Shown: positions 16,897 to 26,498 of the stretch, piece by piece
How the letters are laid out: the number at the start of each line of letters is the position of its first letter
How positions within the stretch are numbered: the stretch's first letter is position 1
Origin: AC-69 sp963751665
GTDB lineage: Bacteria > Actinomycetota > UBA4738 > HRBIN12
NCBI GenBank assembly: GCA_963751665.1
Contig: CAVVVF010000002.1
Location: 17,600-81,599 of the forward strand
Direction: 5' to 3'
Length of the DNA: 64,000 nucleotides
Made by a program: the position numbers and the translations under genes
The notes under the pieces: model-generated
Told to the model about the DNA's origin: nothing
Databases searched by the model: none
What the model saw: only the letters and a program-made list of their open reading frames with translations

Positions 16897-18914
16897 GAGG
16901 TCCGACGTGGCACGAACCTCCGGGCCCATACCAGTAACGCCAGCAGCGCCGCACCGATCGTGATGAGCAGCGCGAACCGGTTGTAGGCGGTGGACCGCAC
17001 GATCAGCGTGTCCTTGCTGATGACCCGCCCGGACGGCGAGGTCACCTCCACGTCCACCGGGAACCGTCCGGTCGTGTTCAGCTCGACGTCGAAGTTGACC
17101 GTCTGGGTCGAATCGGCCCTCAGCACCATCGAGGACTGGGGTGTCCCGCTGAGATGCGGCGAGACCAGCCGCACCGACACGCGGAGCGGTTCCTGGTTGC
17201 CGTTCGTGAGGCGGATGGGGATCCCGGTGCCCGAGCTCGACGTGAGCGTGATGGGCTGGGTCGTATCGGGCCGGACCGCCCCGAAGACCGATCCGATCTG
17301 CTCGCGGGCGGACCCCACGAACGAGAACCCCGCGGTCTGATCGACCAGGAACTGTCCCGATTCCGCCAGCAGCAGCATGGTGTCGAGCCGGTCCGGCTCG
17401 ACGCTCTTGTCGACGAGCATCGAGCGATAGGTCTCGATCCGCCTGCGGGTCTGCTTGATGGTGTCGACGTAGGTGCGGGAAAACGTCACGGGGATGGTGG
17501 CGGCGAGCGCTGTCTCGGAGGTGGGCGGGAAGGCCTCGGCCATCGCGGAGGCCGTGGACTTTCGGAGCCAAGGAGCGCTCGCTATCCCACGCACGAGCTG
17601 ACCGAAGAACGCCCCGGAGGGATCGAAGTCCTCGGGGAAGGTGACGGCGATCCCGCGGTCGAGCCCAGGCAGTTCGAGCCAGATGGCGGCCAGCTCGCCC
17701 AGGACCGCCTGCGCGGCTCGAACCGGATCCTGGGCGACGAGCTCGGATCTCAGCATGGCACCCACGTTCGGATCGGAGACGAGCGCGGTGACCGGTCCCG
17801 AGGAGGTGGAGAGCAAGGTGGTCGAGGGTGGGGCGAACCCCAGTGGCTGGCTCGCCGGCGGGGCCGTCGCGGGATCGACGATCAACAGCCGGACCCCGCG
17901 CGCCGCCACATGGTCCAAGCTCGCGGGATCCAGGGCCGAGCCCGGCGGTCGAAGGAGGCCCGGGTCGGGGAGCCGGCCCAGGACCGTGGCCACGCTGTCC
18001 CGGCCTCGTTCGAGCTGCGCGGTGAGGTCCGGCGACAGCCCGCCGAAGGAGAGGGAAGGAAGGTTGGGCGCGGCGAACGGGAGCGCCGAGAGCTCCACCT
18101 CGGGCGCGCCCACGATCTGCCGCAGGTTCACGAGGGCCTGCGCCGCGGCGGCCGCACCGCCCGTGCCGGCCTTGACCTGCCGGCGCTCGCCGGCGTCGAT
18201 CACCGCGTAGCCGGCCCGCATCCGCTCCAGGTCGGCGAGCAGCACCGGGGAGACCGCGACGTCGATCGGGGTCTGCGCCCGGTCCTCGGTCATGGCCAGC
18301 AGCGCGCGGATCTCCCCCGCCAGCCGTCCGCCCTGCGCGAGGTCCTGCTCCAGGGCGGGGGAGATGAAGACGCCGTTCGGGTCGAACGACACCGGCTCGT
18401 GCAGGACGAACGTCCAAGCCACCCGAAGCGGCGTCTGGGGCCGCCGCACCAGGAAGATCACCGGGGTCCGGAGGGCGGCGAGCGAGGTGAATCCGGTCCG
18501 AAGGTCGATCTTCAACGGGTAGATCAGCGACTCTGTCGTGCTGATCCCGTCGGATTCGAGCGTGAGACGGACGGTGAACATGCGGGATCCGCCGGGCTCG
18601 ATCGTCCCCTCCTGGACGATGGTGTCTCCCCCGATGGCCACCGCGTTCTCGGGATCGGTGGTCAGCGACTCCTCGAAGTCGGTGCGCGTGAACACCGGCT
18701 GCCACAGCGTCCATCCGATCGACAGGTCCGTCAGGGACTGGTCGCTCAGGTTCTGGGCCCGGACCTTGACCTCGAGCGTTCGATCGCTCGTGGAGTTCCA
18801 CGGGGTCTGACCGACCAGCGTCAGGCGGACGGCGGGCTCCTGCGCCCGCAGCTGCGGGACGGGGAGTAGGAGCAGCGCGAAGGCGACGAGGAGGAGCCCG
18901 GCGAAGCGGCGCAT
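16893..18914 (-). CDS. DUF6049-type secreted/membrane protein of the murJ operon
   Basis: About 673 residues with an N-terminal signal sequence (MRRFAGLLLVAFALLLLPV), a very long outer region and a C-terminal transmembrane helix (FALLITIGAALLALLVWARRF) ending in basic residues. The position before murJ and after a Nudix gene equals that of M. tuberculosis Rv3909, a conserved protein of unknown function. The start at 18914 is preferred over the ATG at 18929 because the latter lies inside the -10 box TAGGAT (18928-18933). No frameshift. Likely envelope-related, by context only. Confidence 0.85.
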   Translation of the reverse strand: MRRFAGLLLVAFALLLLPVPQLRAQEPAVRLTLVGQTPWNSTSDRTLEVKVRAQNLSDQSLTDLSIGWTLWQPVFTRTDFEESLTTDPENAVAIGGDTIVQEGTIEPGGSRMFTVRLTLESDGISTTESLIYPLKIDLRTGFTSLAALRTPVIFLVRRPQTPLRVAWTFVLHEPVSFDPNGVFISPALEQDLAQGGRLAGEIRALLAMTEDRAQTPIDVAVSPVLLADLERMRAGYAVIDAGERRQVKAGTGGAAAAAQALVNLRQIVGAPEVELSALPFAAPNLPSLSFGGLSPDLTAQLERGRDSVATVLGRLPDPGLLRPPGSALDPASLDHVAARGVRLLIVDPATAPPASQPLGFAPPSTTLLSTSSGPVTALVSDPNVGAMLRSELVAQDPVRAAQAVLGELAAIWLELPGLDRGIAVTFPEDFDPSGAFFGQLVRGIASAPWLRKSTASAMAEAFPPTSETALAATIPVTFSRTYVDTIKQTRRRIETYRSMLVDKSVEPDRLDTMLLLAESGQFLVDQTAGFSFVGSAREQIGSVFGAVRPDTTQPITLTSSSGTGIPIRLTNGNQEPLRVSVRLVSPHLSGTPQSSMVLRADSTQTVNFDVELNTTGRFPVDVEVTSPSGRVISKDTLIVRSTAYNRFALLITIGAALLALLVWARRFVPRRTS

Positions 18915-18930
18915 GGTCGGCGGGCCCATC

Positions 18931-19709
18931 CTACCCGGGGCCCCCTACCAGGGACGCCAGCTCCCGCACGCCGTAGAGGACCGAGATGGCCAGCAGGACC
19001 GTGCCGACGGCCACCCGGAGCGTCCCCTCCTTTGCGCCGAGCGCGATCTTCGCCCCCACCCTCGCGCCGGGGACCACGCCGGCGGTGAGGACGAGGAAGA
19101 TCGTCCAGTCGATGTGCCCCAGCACGGCATGCACGATCGTCCCGGGGACGACGAGGGCGGAGATCGTCACCAGCGAGGTACCCAGGGCTCGCTTGAGCGG
19201 CATGCCGATGAACGTGGTGAAGGCGGGGACCATGATGACTCCGCCGCCGATGCCGAGCAGGCCGGAGACGAACCCCGCGACCAGGCCGATGGCCGCGTAC
19301 TTCCACCCCGGCGTCATCCCCGGCTCCCACGGGGCCTTCGGCTCGTCGGCCCCTGATCACCTCGACCCCCGTCCAGCCGATCAGGACCGAGGTGATGACC
19401 AGGAGCAGGTGGGCGTTCACCACCTCGGTGAGGCGCCGCGCCGGCGATGGCCCCCACGATCCCCGGTCCGACCGCCCACCGGAAGGCCCGATAGCTCACC
19501 TCGCCGGCCCGTCCGTAGGTGAACGCACCGACCACCGAGGTGGGGAACATCACGGGGAGCGGCGTGGCGACGGCCTGGATGGCCGTTCCCCCCAGCAGGA
19601 CGTTGATCGCCGGTGTGGTCACGGTCCCGCCGCCCACCCCGAACAGGCCCGAGCCCATGCCGGCCACGAACCCGACGAGCACGCCGACGACCACCTGCAG
19701 CGGCGTCAT
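18931..19709 (-). CDS. TauE/SafE (TSUP) family transporter (frameshifted)
   Basis: Membrane protein of the sulfite/sulfonate exporter superfamily. Each half starts with the family repeat: GFVAGMGSGLFGVGGGTVTTPAIN in the first and GFVSGLLGIGGGVIMVPAFTT in the second. The linking part reads VVNAHLLLVITSVLIGWTG. Frame changes near 19435 and 19330 split it into three pieces; the total, about 259 residues, is normal. The start overlaps the Nudix stop (ATGA). The substrate is unknown. Confidence 0.87.
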
Positions 19710-20155
19710 GCCAGGCGCTCGGCGGCGCGCTGTAGCACCTCGCGCTCTCCCTTGTACGTCGCGCGACGGAGGGCAACCGAGAGCGGGAACCACTGCACGT
19801 CCTCCATCTCGTGGTCGTGCAGCGAGACGTCGCCCCCCGTCGCGCGCATCAGGAAGAAGTGGACGGCCTTTCGGACCCGAACGCCCTCCCAGATGTAGAA
19901 GTAGCGGATGTCTCCGAGCGAGGCCTCGACCTCCGCCTCGAGGCCGGTCTCCTCGCGGACCTCACGGACGGCCGCCTCTTCCGGCGTCTCCTCCGGCTCG
20001 ATCAGGCCCTTGGGCAGGCCCCACGCCAGATCGCCGCGACGCGTTCGTCGGGCTGCCAGGACGATCTCGACGCCGTCGTCCGAACGACGGTAGACGACGC
20101 CGCCGGCGGAGACCTCGCTTCGGCTGTTCACGGGTGGCGTCGTCGTCGGTCCCAC
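19706..20155 (-). CDS. Nudix hydrolase
   Basis: 149 residues, intact. The complete Nudix box is GLIEPEETPEEAAVREVREETGL, with the preceding WGLPK and the strand AGGVVYRR. The position divergent from the CCA-transferase and upstream of the DUF6049-murJ genes equals that of mycobacterial mutT4, so a housecleaning nucleotide or ADP-ribose-type hydrolase is plausible, but the substrate cannot be read from the motif. GTG start at 20153-20155; another GTG at about 20131 is possible. Confidence 0.9.
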   Translation of the reverse strand: MGPTTTPPVNSRSEVSAGGVVYRRSDDGVEIVLAARRTRRGDLAWGLPKGLIEPEETPEEAAVREVREETGLEAEVEASLGDIRYFYIWEGVRVRKAVHFFLMRATGGDVSLHDHEMEDVQWFPLSVALRRATYKGEREVLQRAAERLA

Positions 20156-20168
20156 CCATGGCCGAACC

Positions 20169-20174
20169 TATACT
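20169..20174 (+). promoter_or_regulatory. leaderless -10 box of the DedA gene
   Basis: TATACT ends 8 bases before the GTG start at 20183, placing the predicted transcription start at or within two bases of the start codon. No Shine-Dalgarno sequence is present. It is representative of the many such promoters in the window and fixes the start of the DedA frame, which is open far upstream. Confidence 0.6.
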
Positions 20175-20182
20175 GGCCCCCC

Positions 20183-20890
20183 GTGGTCGATCGCATCATC
20201 GAATTCCTCCGTCCGTACCTCTCCGCGCCCTGGGGCTACTTCATCGTGGGCGCGGCCACGTTCCTCGAGAACTCCGTGGGGGCGGGGGTTATCGTCCCGG
20301 GCGAGACCCTCGTCATCATCGGCGGATTCTATGCGCGCCTCGGGGAACTCTCCCTTGTGTGGGTGGCGGTCGCGGCGTGCGTCGGCGCCGTGCTCGGGGA
20401 CAACGTCGGCTACCTGATCGGCCGGCGGTTCGGGCGGGGATTCCTGAATCGCCACGGCCACAGGCTGTTCATCACCCCCGAGCGCCTGGAGCGGGCGGAC
20501 CGCTACTACCGGACCCACGGAGGCAAGACCGTGTTCCTGGGCCGGTTCATCCCGTTCGTGCGGAGCGTGGGGTTCATCCTGGCCGGCGTGGCCCACATGC
20601 GGTGGCGCCGGTTCCTGCTGTACGACCTGGCCGGCTCGGTGGTGTGGGGGATCGGGAACGCTGTTCTCGGGTACCTCATCGGCGCCTCGTACGAGCGGTG
20701 GAAGGGGTATCTCACGCCCATCGGGCTCGGCATCCTGGTGCTCCTGCTCGCCTTCATCTTGTGGACAAGGTGGCGGGGTCGGCGCCGGGAGGCCAGGCGC
20801 GAGGCGGCCGAGCTCCGGGAGGCCGGCGAGGTAACGGGGCCTGACGCCTCCTTCGACCTCAAGGTGGAGGGAGGCACGGCCGACGACTGA
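20183..20890 (+). CDS. DedA family membrane protein
   Basis: 235 residues; DedA/SNARE-associated family, members of which act as undecaprenyl-phosphate or phospholipid scramblases. Typical segments are FLENSVGAGVIVPGETLV, GAVLGDNVGYLIGRRFG, THGGKTVFLGRFIPFVRS and AGVAHMRWRRFLLYDLAGSVVWG, with helices at both ends and a charged C-terminal tail. The GTG start is fixed by the adjacent -10 box. A role in lipid-carrier recycling beside murJ is attractive but unproven. Confidence 0.92.
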   Translation: MVDRIIEFLRPYLSAPWGYFIVGAATFLENSVGAGVIVPGETLVIIGGFYARLGELSLVWVAVAACVGAVLGDNVGYLIGRRFGRGFLNRHGHRLFITPERLERADRYYRTHGGKTVFLGRFIPFVRSVGFILAGVAHMRWRRFLLYDLAGSVVWGIGNAVLGYLIGASYERWKGYLTPIGLGILVLLLAFILWTRWRGRRREARREAAELREAGEVTGPDASFDLKVEGGTADD

Positions 20891-20896
20891 TTCGGG

Positions 20897-21986
20897 ATGG
20901 ACATCGCCGAGCTGCTCCGGTACGCCGTCGAGATGGGGGCGAGCGACCTCCATCTGAAGGCCGGTAACGTCCCGCATATCCGCGTGGACGGCGGGCTCCG
21001 TCCAACCAGCTTCGAGTCGGTGACGTCGGTCGAGAGCCAGACCTTCGCCGCGCAGCTGATGCCCGACCACAAGATGCGCGAGTTCGGCGCCACGAACGAG
21101 GCGGACTTCGGCTACACGCTTCCCGGTGTGGGCCGGTTCCGGGTGAACGTGTTCCGCCAGCGGGGGAACGTGGGCCTGGCCATCCGGCGCGTGCGGGCCG
21201 AGGTGCCGACGTTCGAGGAGCTGCTCCTGCCGCCGGTGATGAAGGAGCTGGCCGATTCCAGCCGCGGGCTGGTCCTCCTGACCGGTCCCACGGGGACCGG
21301 CAAGACCACCTCGATCGCCTCGGTCATCGGATACATCAACCGGACCAGGCGGGCGCACATCGTGACCATCGAGGACCCCATCGAGGTGGTGCACGAGGAC
21401 GACCTGTCGATCATCCAGCAGCGTGAGATCGGCCTGGACACCGAGTCGTACGGGAACGCGCTCCGCCACGTGATCCGCCAGGACCCCGACGTCGATATTC
21501 ATCGGCGAGATCCGCGACCCCGAGTCGGCCCTGTCCGCCATCCAGGCCGCAGAGACCGGCCACCTGGTCATCTCCACGATGCACACGATCGATGCCACCG
21601 AGACCATCAACCGGATGCTCGACCTGTTCCCCCCGCAGCAGCAGCGGGAGGTGCGCACCTCGTTCGCCGGCGCGCTTCGAGGCATCGTGTCGCAACGCCT
21701 GGTCCCACGGGCCGACGGCAAGGGGCGGGTCCCCGCCGTCGAGGTCATGATCTCCACCGGCCGCGTGTACGAGCGGATCATCGACCCGGAGGCCACGATC
21801 GAGATCCGCGACGTCATCGCCGAGGGCACCTACTATGGCATGCAAACTTTCGATCAGGCCCTGGTGAAGATGGTGAAGGACGGTCTGATCAACGAGGACG
21901 ACGGCCGCAGGGCCTCCACCACCCCTCACGACTTCAACCTCGCGCTCCGCGGCGTGATGACACGCGGGACTCCGCAGCTGATCTAG
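20897..21986 (+). CDS. pilT: PilT-type twitching motility ATPase (one frameshift)
   Basis: Secretion-superfamily ATPase of about 363 residues. MDIAELLRYAVEMGASDLHL is the usual PilT N-terminus; Walker A is GPTGTGKTTSIAS; then HIVTIEDPIE (Asp box), and after an apparent extra base near 21492 the Walker B IFIGEIRDPESA, the His box HLVISTMHT, and the C-terminal RTSFAGALRGIVSQRL and DGLINEDD. No pilin or other type IV pilus gene is in the window, so it may be a solitary copy. It lies 6 bases after the DedA stop. Confidence 0.93.
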
Positions 21987-22357
21987 ACCTCCGGCTCCCC
22001 CGCCGCACGCCGGGCGGCGAGCTCGAAGGGGTGGCGGCGGTATCCGAACGGCACCGCCAGCAGCAGGTACGCCGGGATGAACAGCGGCCCCCACGCCATG
22101 TACTGACGGATGTGGTGGCGCTCGTGCGACAGGAGCGTTCCCTCGAGCGGTGCTGCCGAAAGGATCACGAACCCCACCGTCATGGCGCTCCGGTGCATCC
22201 TCGACATCACCCAGGTCAGGCCACGGGGTCCCCGGTCGAACACGAGCGCGCCACCGTGGATCCGGGGCCGCTGGAACGTGAGGATTCCGAGGAGCAACCC
22301 GAGCACCGTGTTCGGAAGCGTCCACACGAACCCGAGCGCGGCGGCCACGCGGCGCAC
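21983..22357 (-). CDS. small membrane protein with an HERHH motif
   Basis: 124 residues with about three hydrophobic stretches and a central LLSHERHHIRQYMAWGPLFIPAYL. The HExxH-like core followed by a Gln-Tyr and a proline-rich membrane segment recalls metalloprotease-like proteins, but no third metal ligand is obvious, so catalysis is uncertain. GTG start at 22357. It overlaps the pilT stop convergently by four bases and is divergent from the CCA-transferase. Function not recognised. Confidence 0.65.
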   Translation of the reverse strand: MRRVAAALGFVWTLPNTVLGLLLGILTFQRPRIHGGALVFDRGPRGLTWVMSRMHRSAMTVGFVILSAAPLEGTLLSHERHHIRQYMAWGPLFIPAYLLLAVPFGYRRHPFELAARRAAGEPEV

Positions 22358-22401
22358 GGTACCGCAGGGGGCCCGGGCGCCGGGGGTATCCTGACCGGGT
22401 C

Positions 22402-23814
22402 ATGGCCCGTCCCACGCGCCCGGAGGAGGGCGCGCGCGTGGAGGTCCCTCCCGTCGCCACCGAATTGGGCGAGCGGTTCCGCATGGCCGGGCACGAGCTG
22501 TACCTGGTTGGCGGGGTCGTCCGGGACCTGGTGCTCGGTCGGGTACGCGAGGGCGCGGAGCTCGACCTGGCCACCGACGCGCCTCCCCGAGAGACCATCA
22601 AGCTGCTCCAGGGATGGGCCGATAGCCGCCGGCTGATCGGGGTCCGGTACGGCACCGTGGGCGCGCGGAAGGGCGACACTCTCCTCGAGATCACGACGTT
22701 CCGCGAGGAGGTCTACCCCGAGGACACGCGCAAGCCGACGGTCACGTTCGCCCGCGACATCCGCACCGACCTGTCGCGCCGCGACTTCACCATCAACGCC
22801 ATGGCCGTTCGCCTGCCCGAAGGGGAGTTCCTCGATCCCTTCGGCGGCGTGAAGGCGTTGGCTGCGCGGCGCCTGGACACGCCGCTCGACCCCGAGATCG
22901 CCTTCTCCGACGATCCGCTCCGGATGCTGCGGGCGGCCCGGTTCGTCTCACAGCTCGACCTCACGCCCGCTCCGAGGGTGGTGCACGCTATCGAGCGGAT
23001 GCGGGACCGGCTGCGCATCGTTTCGGCGGAACGGATCGCCGACGAGCTGTCCAAGCTGCTCCTCACGCCGAAGCCGTCGAAGGGCCTCGAGCTCATCGTC
23101 AACACCGGGTTGGCCGACGAGTTCCTCCCGGAGCTGCCGGCGCTGCGGCTCGAACAGGACCCGGTGCACCGGCACAAGGACGTGTTCCACCACACGCTCG
23201 CGGTGGTGGAGCGGACCGACCACACCGACCTGGAGCTTCGGCTGGCCGCGCTGCTGCACGACATCGGCAAGCCCCGGACCCGCCAAGTGACGCCGGAGGG
23301 CGTGCAGTTCCATCACCACGAGACCGTCGGCGCTCGCATGGCCGAGGAGCGGCTGCGCGCGCTCCGGTTCCCGAACACCGTGGTGGAGGACGTTCGCAAG
23401 CTCGTCGAGATGCACCTGCGCTTCCACGGGTACGGCGAGGGGTGGACCGACAGCGCCGTTCGCCGCTACGTGCGGGACGCCGGCCCGCTCCTGGACAAGC
23501 TCAACCAGTTGACGCGGGCCGACGTGACGACGGGCAACCGGTTCCGGGCCAAGCAGTTCCAGGCCCTCCAGGACGATCTGGAGGAGAGGATCGCCCGTCT
23601 GGCCGAGCAGGAGAACCTGGAGGCCATACGTCCGCCGCTCGACGGGAACGAGGTGATGGCGCACCTCGGCGTCGAGCCCGGCCCGATCGTGGGTGAAGCC
23701 CTCGACGAGCTGATGGAGGTCCGCCTGGACCGCGGGCCCATCGAGAAGGAAGAGGCCTATCGCCTCCTCGACGAATGGGCCGCGAAGAAGGGGATCCGCT
23801 CAGGCTCAGCCTGA
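22402..23814 (+). CDS. cca: CCA tRNA nucleotidyltransferase with HD domain
   Basis: 470 residues, intact. It adds or repairs the 3' CCA of tRNAs. Head domain: LYLVGGVVRDLVLG and AELDLATDAPP (metal-binding acidic pair), ITTFREE, RRDFTINAMAV and DDPLRMLRAARF; then the HD phosphohydrolase domain with RHKDVFHHTLAVV and LLHDIGKPRTR. This matches actinobacterial PcnA. TATCCT (22387-22392) ends 9 bases before the ATG, suggesting a leaderless message. Same divergent placement relative to Nudix/murJ as in mycobacteria. Confidence 0.95.
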   Translation: MARPTRPEEGARVEVPPVATELGERFRMAGHELYLVGGVVRDLVLGRVREGAELDLATDAPPRETIKLLQGWADSRRLIGVRYGTVGARKGDTLLEITTFREEVYPEDTRKPTVTFARDIRTDLSRRDFTINAMAVRLPEGEFLDPFGGVKALAARRLDTPLDPEIAFSDDPLRMLRAARFVSQLDLTPAPRVVHAIERMRDRLRIVSAERIADELSKLLLTPKPSKGLELIVNTGLADEFLPELPALRLEQDPVHRHKDVFHHTLAVVERTDHTDLELRLAALLHDIGKPRTRQVTPEGVQFHHHETVGARMAEERLRALRFPNTVVEDVRKLVEMHLRFHGYGEGWTDSAVRRYVRDAGPLLDKLNQLTRADVTTGNRFRAKQFQALQDDLEERIARLAEQENLEAIRPPLDGNEVMAHLGVEPGPIVGEALDELMEVRLDRGPIEKEEAYRLLDEWAAKKGIRSGSA

Positions 23815-24576
23815 GGCGAGACCTCCCGCGTCCCCAGGCGGCCAGATGATGACGAATGCCCGCCCGACCACGTTGCCTTCCGGCACGAACCCGATCACGC
23901 GCGAGTCGGAGGAGTTGCCGCGGTTGTCGCCCAGGACGAACAGCTCGCCCTTGGGGACCGTCACCGGCCCGTAGTCGCCCATCGTGCCCAGGACCTGCTT
24001 CGTGAGGTATGGCTCGGTGACCGGCTTGCCGTCCACCCGGACCGTGTGATCGCGGATCTCGACGATGTCGCCGGGCAGCCCGATCACGCGCTTGATGAGG
24101 TCCTCGTTCTCCGGCTGCTGGAACCCCAGACCCTCGCCCAGCCAGTGGACAAGGGCCTCGGCGGCGTTTCGATCCGGCAGCTGCGCCTCATTGGGATTCT
24201 GGAAGACCACGACGTCGCCGCGATGCAGGTCGCCGAAGCGATACGCGAGCTTGTTGACGAGGACCCGGTCTCCGGGCATCAGCGTCGGCTCCATGGACGA
24301 GGACGGGATGAAGAACGCCTGGACCAGGAAGGTCTTGATGAAGAGGGCCACGGCCAGGGCCAGCAGGACGAGGATGGGGACCTCGCGGAGGAACGAGTGC
24401 CGGTCCTCGTCCTCCTCATCGGCTTCTGCTTGCTCGGACTGCCGGCCGGCTTGCGTCTCGGCTTCTGGCTCGTCTAGGACCGCCGCCTGAGCCGGGACGA
24501 GCTCGTCGATAGGTGGATCGGCGTCGTTCGCCTCCGGGTCCGGCGGGCTGTTATGCGGGCTGTTATCTGGGGCCAT
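23806..24576 (-). CDS. lepB: signal peptidase I
   Basis: 256 residues, intact. Membrane serine/lysine protease that removes Sec signal peptides. A proline- and acid-rich N-terminus (about 70 residues) precedes one transmembrane helix (ILVLLALAVALFIKTFLVQAF), then the nucleophile block FIPSSSMEPTLMPGDRVLV, the lysine block DLIKRVIGLPGDIVEI and LGDNRGNSSDSRVIGFV. The ATG follows TACCCT (24587-24592) by 10 bases. The modC frame runs into this gene without a stop, probably owing to an indel. Its stop overlaps that of cca convergently. Confidence 0.95.
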   Translation of the reverse strand: MAPDNSPHNSPPDPEANDADPPIDELVPAQAAVLDEPEAETQAGRQSEQAEADEEDEDRHSFLREVPILVLLALAVALFIKTFLVQAFFIPSSSMEPTLMPGDRVLVNKLAYRFGDLHRGDVVVFQNPNEAQLPDRNAAEALVHWLGEGLGFQQPENEDLIKRVIGLPGDIVEIRDHTVRVDGKPVTEPYLTKQVLGTMGDYGPVTVPKGELFVLGDNRGNSSDSRVIGFVPEGNVVGRAFVIIWPPGDAGGLASG

Positions 24577-24611
24577 GGGCTCCGTAAGGGTACCCGGGAG
24601 GCGGCTATCTC

Positions 24612-25707
24612 TCAGCCCGTCTCCGCTCTGGACCTCGACCCGGACCTCCACCGCTTTGAACGAGGCCCACAGCTGTGTGCCCTCCCGGATGCCGAGCCGC
24701 TCGACCGATCCCAGGGTCACCTCGGCCACCAGCGGGGGGGAGCAGTCGATGCGAACCCGCGCCCGCTCGCCTTCCACGCTCACGGATCCCACGATGCCGG
24801 GAAGCACGTTGCGGGCCGATGCTCCTTCCGGCGGCCGGACGTGGAGCGAGACGTCGGCCGGACGGAGCATGCCGATCACAGCCGCCACGCCGCGTTCGGC
24901 GTCCGCGGGCCATGCCACCACCACGTCGCCCTCCCGGGTGACGATGCGACCGGCTCCGGCCTCGAGTGGCTCCAGCCGTCCGGCGAACAGGTTCACGCCG
25001 ACGAGCTCGGCCGCGTACTGCGTGCGCGGCGCCGCGCGAACCTCGGCGGGCGTCCCGATCTGCGTGATCCGTCCCTCCTCCACGAGCACCATGCGATCCG
25101 CCAGGCTCATGGCCTCGATGGGATCGTGCGTCACGAGGAGCCGAACGCCCGGGAACGCGAGGAGCTCGCGCCGCACCAGGGCTCGCACGTGCGTGCGGGC
25201 CCGCACGTCGAGCGACGCGAGCGGTTCGTCGAGAAGCAGGAGTCGTGGCCCGTGGATCAGGGCCCGGGCCAGCGCGACTCGCTGGGCTTCACCGCCGGAT
25301 AGATCGGCAGGGCGGGCCTCGGCCCGCCCTGCCAGGCCGAGGCGGGACAGGAGGCTGGCGGCCCGGCTCCGGGCCTCGCGGCGCTGCGCGCCGCGAGCCC
25401 GGAGCGGGAACGCCACGTTCTCGATGGCCGACAGGTGCGGGAACAGCAGCCGGTCCTGGAACACCACCCCCATCGGTCGCCGTTCCGGCGGGACGTGCCG
25501 GCCAACGGCAACGTCGTCCAGGTCTCGCCGTCGAGATCGACCCGGCCGCGGATCGGGCGGATCGATCCCGGCAAGGGCCGCCACCAGCGTGGACTTGCCC
25601 GCCCCGTTCGGGCCGAGGAGGGCGACCGTCTCGCCCGCAGCGGCCTCGAAGGCCGCTGCCACCGAGAAGTCGCCCCGCCGGGCCTCGACGTCGACTCGCA
25701 AGCTCAT
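24612..25707 (-). CDS. modC: molybdate ABC transporter ATP-binding protein (frameshifted)
   Basis: ABC ATPase powering molybdate uptake. Walker A GPNGAGKSTLVAAL, Q-loop GVVFQDRLLFPHLS, signature DLSGGEAQRVALARAL, Walker B LLLLDEPLASLD and the switch LLVTHDPIEA are intact; a C-terminal MOP/TOBE-like domain follows (ARNVLPGIVGSV, GTQLWASFKAVEVRV). Compensating indels near 25565 and 25515 scramble about 17 residues after Walker A. The expected stop at 24612 is one frame off, so as written the frame continues into lepB. ATG overlaps the modB stop (ATGA). Confidence 0.9.
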
Positions 25708-26497
25708 CGCGCCGCCAGGAACCGCCCTCGAAGGCCCACGATCACGGCGAGCGATACCGCCACGAGCAGCAGCGACAGGGCGATGGCGCCGTCCGGGTCC
25801 GTCTGCAGCCGCTCGAACACGGCCAGCGGCAGCGTCTGGGTCCGGCCCTGGAGGTTCCCGGCGAACGTGATCGTCGCGCCGAACTCGCCGAGCGCCCTGG
25901 CCCAGCACAGCACTAGCCCGGCCGCGATCTGAGGCGCGAGCAGCGGTAGCGTCACCCGCCGGAGCACGTACCACCGCGACCCTCCGAGCGTGGCGGCGGC
26001 GTCCTCCAGGCGCGGGTCGAGCGAGCGGAGCCCGGCCTCGAGCGCCAGCACGGCCAGAGGGAACGACACGAACGCCGCCGCGAGCACCGCGGCCGTCGTC
26101 GTGAACGTGAGCTGCACGCTGAAGACGTCGTAGAGCGGCGCCCCGAGGAACCCCCGCCGGCCGAACACCGAGAGCAGGGCCACACCCCCAACCACCGGCG
26201 GCATCACGAGCGGCAGGATCACCAGCCCCCGGACCACGGTTCGTCCGGGGAAGGACGAGCGGGACAACACCCACGCCACCGGGAACCCCATGACGAGCGA
26301 CAGCAAGGCTGCCGACGTCGCCACCATCGAGCGAGAGGCGGAGCGCCGTGAGCGAGGAGTCCGACGTGAGCACGTCGGCGGCCCGCGACCACGGCGTGCG
26401 CTGGATCAGCCCGGCGAGCGGGGAGTGCGACGAAGGCGATCCCCACGATCGCCAGGAGCACGAAGACGCCCGGGGTCGTCCGCTTCGTGGCGGCCAT
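25704..26497 (-). CDS. modB: molybdate ABC transporter permease (frameshifted)
   Basis: Inner-membrane permease of about 264 residues. It starts MAATKRTTPGVFVLLAIVGIAF; after two frame changes near 26425 and 26340 it continues MVATSAALLSLVMGFPVAWVL, LPLVMPPVVGGVALL, and the ModB EAA-type loop LEDAAATLGGSRWYVLRRVTLPLL with RALGEFGATITFAGN. Five to six hydrophobic spans. The order modA-modB-modC with ATGA coupling supports molybdate (or tungstate) specificity. Confidence 0.9.
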
Positions 26498-26498
26498 G

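Noticed and set aside
15247..18801. A continuous minus-strand frame of 1184 residues spanning murJ and the upstream gene.
   Set aside because: Only its last ~550 residues are MurJ; the upstream part is arginine/glycine noise antiphase to the well-formed DUF6049-type protein, so it is an accidental extension in GC-rich DNA.
18914..18929. ATG at 18929 as start of the DUF6049-type gene.
   Set aside because: It lies within the predicted -10 box TAGGAT; the ATG at 18914 gives a clean signal peptide.
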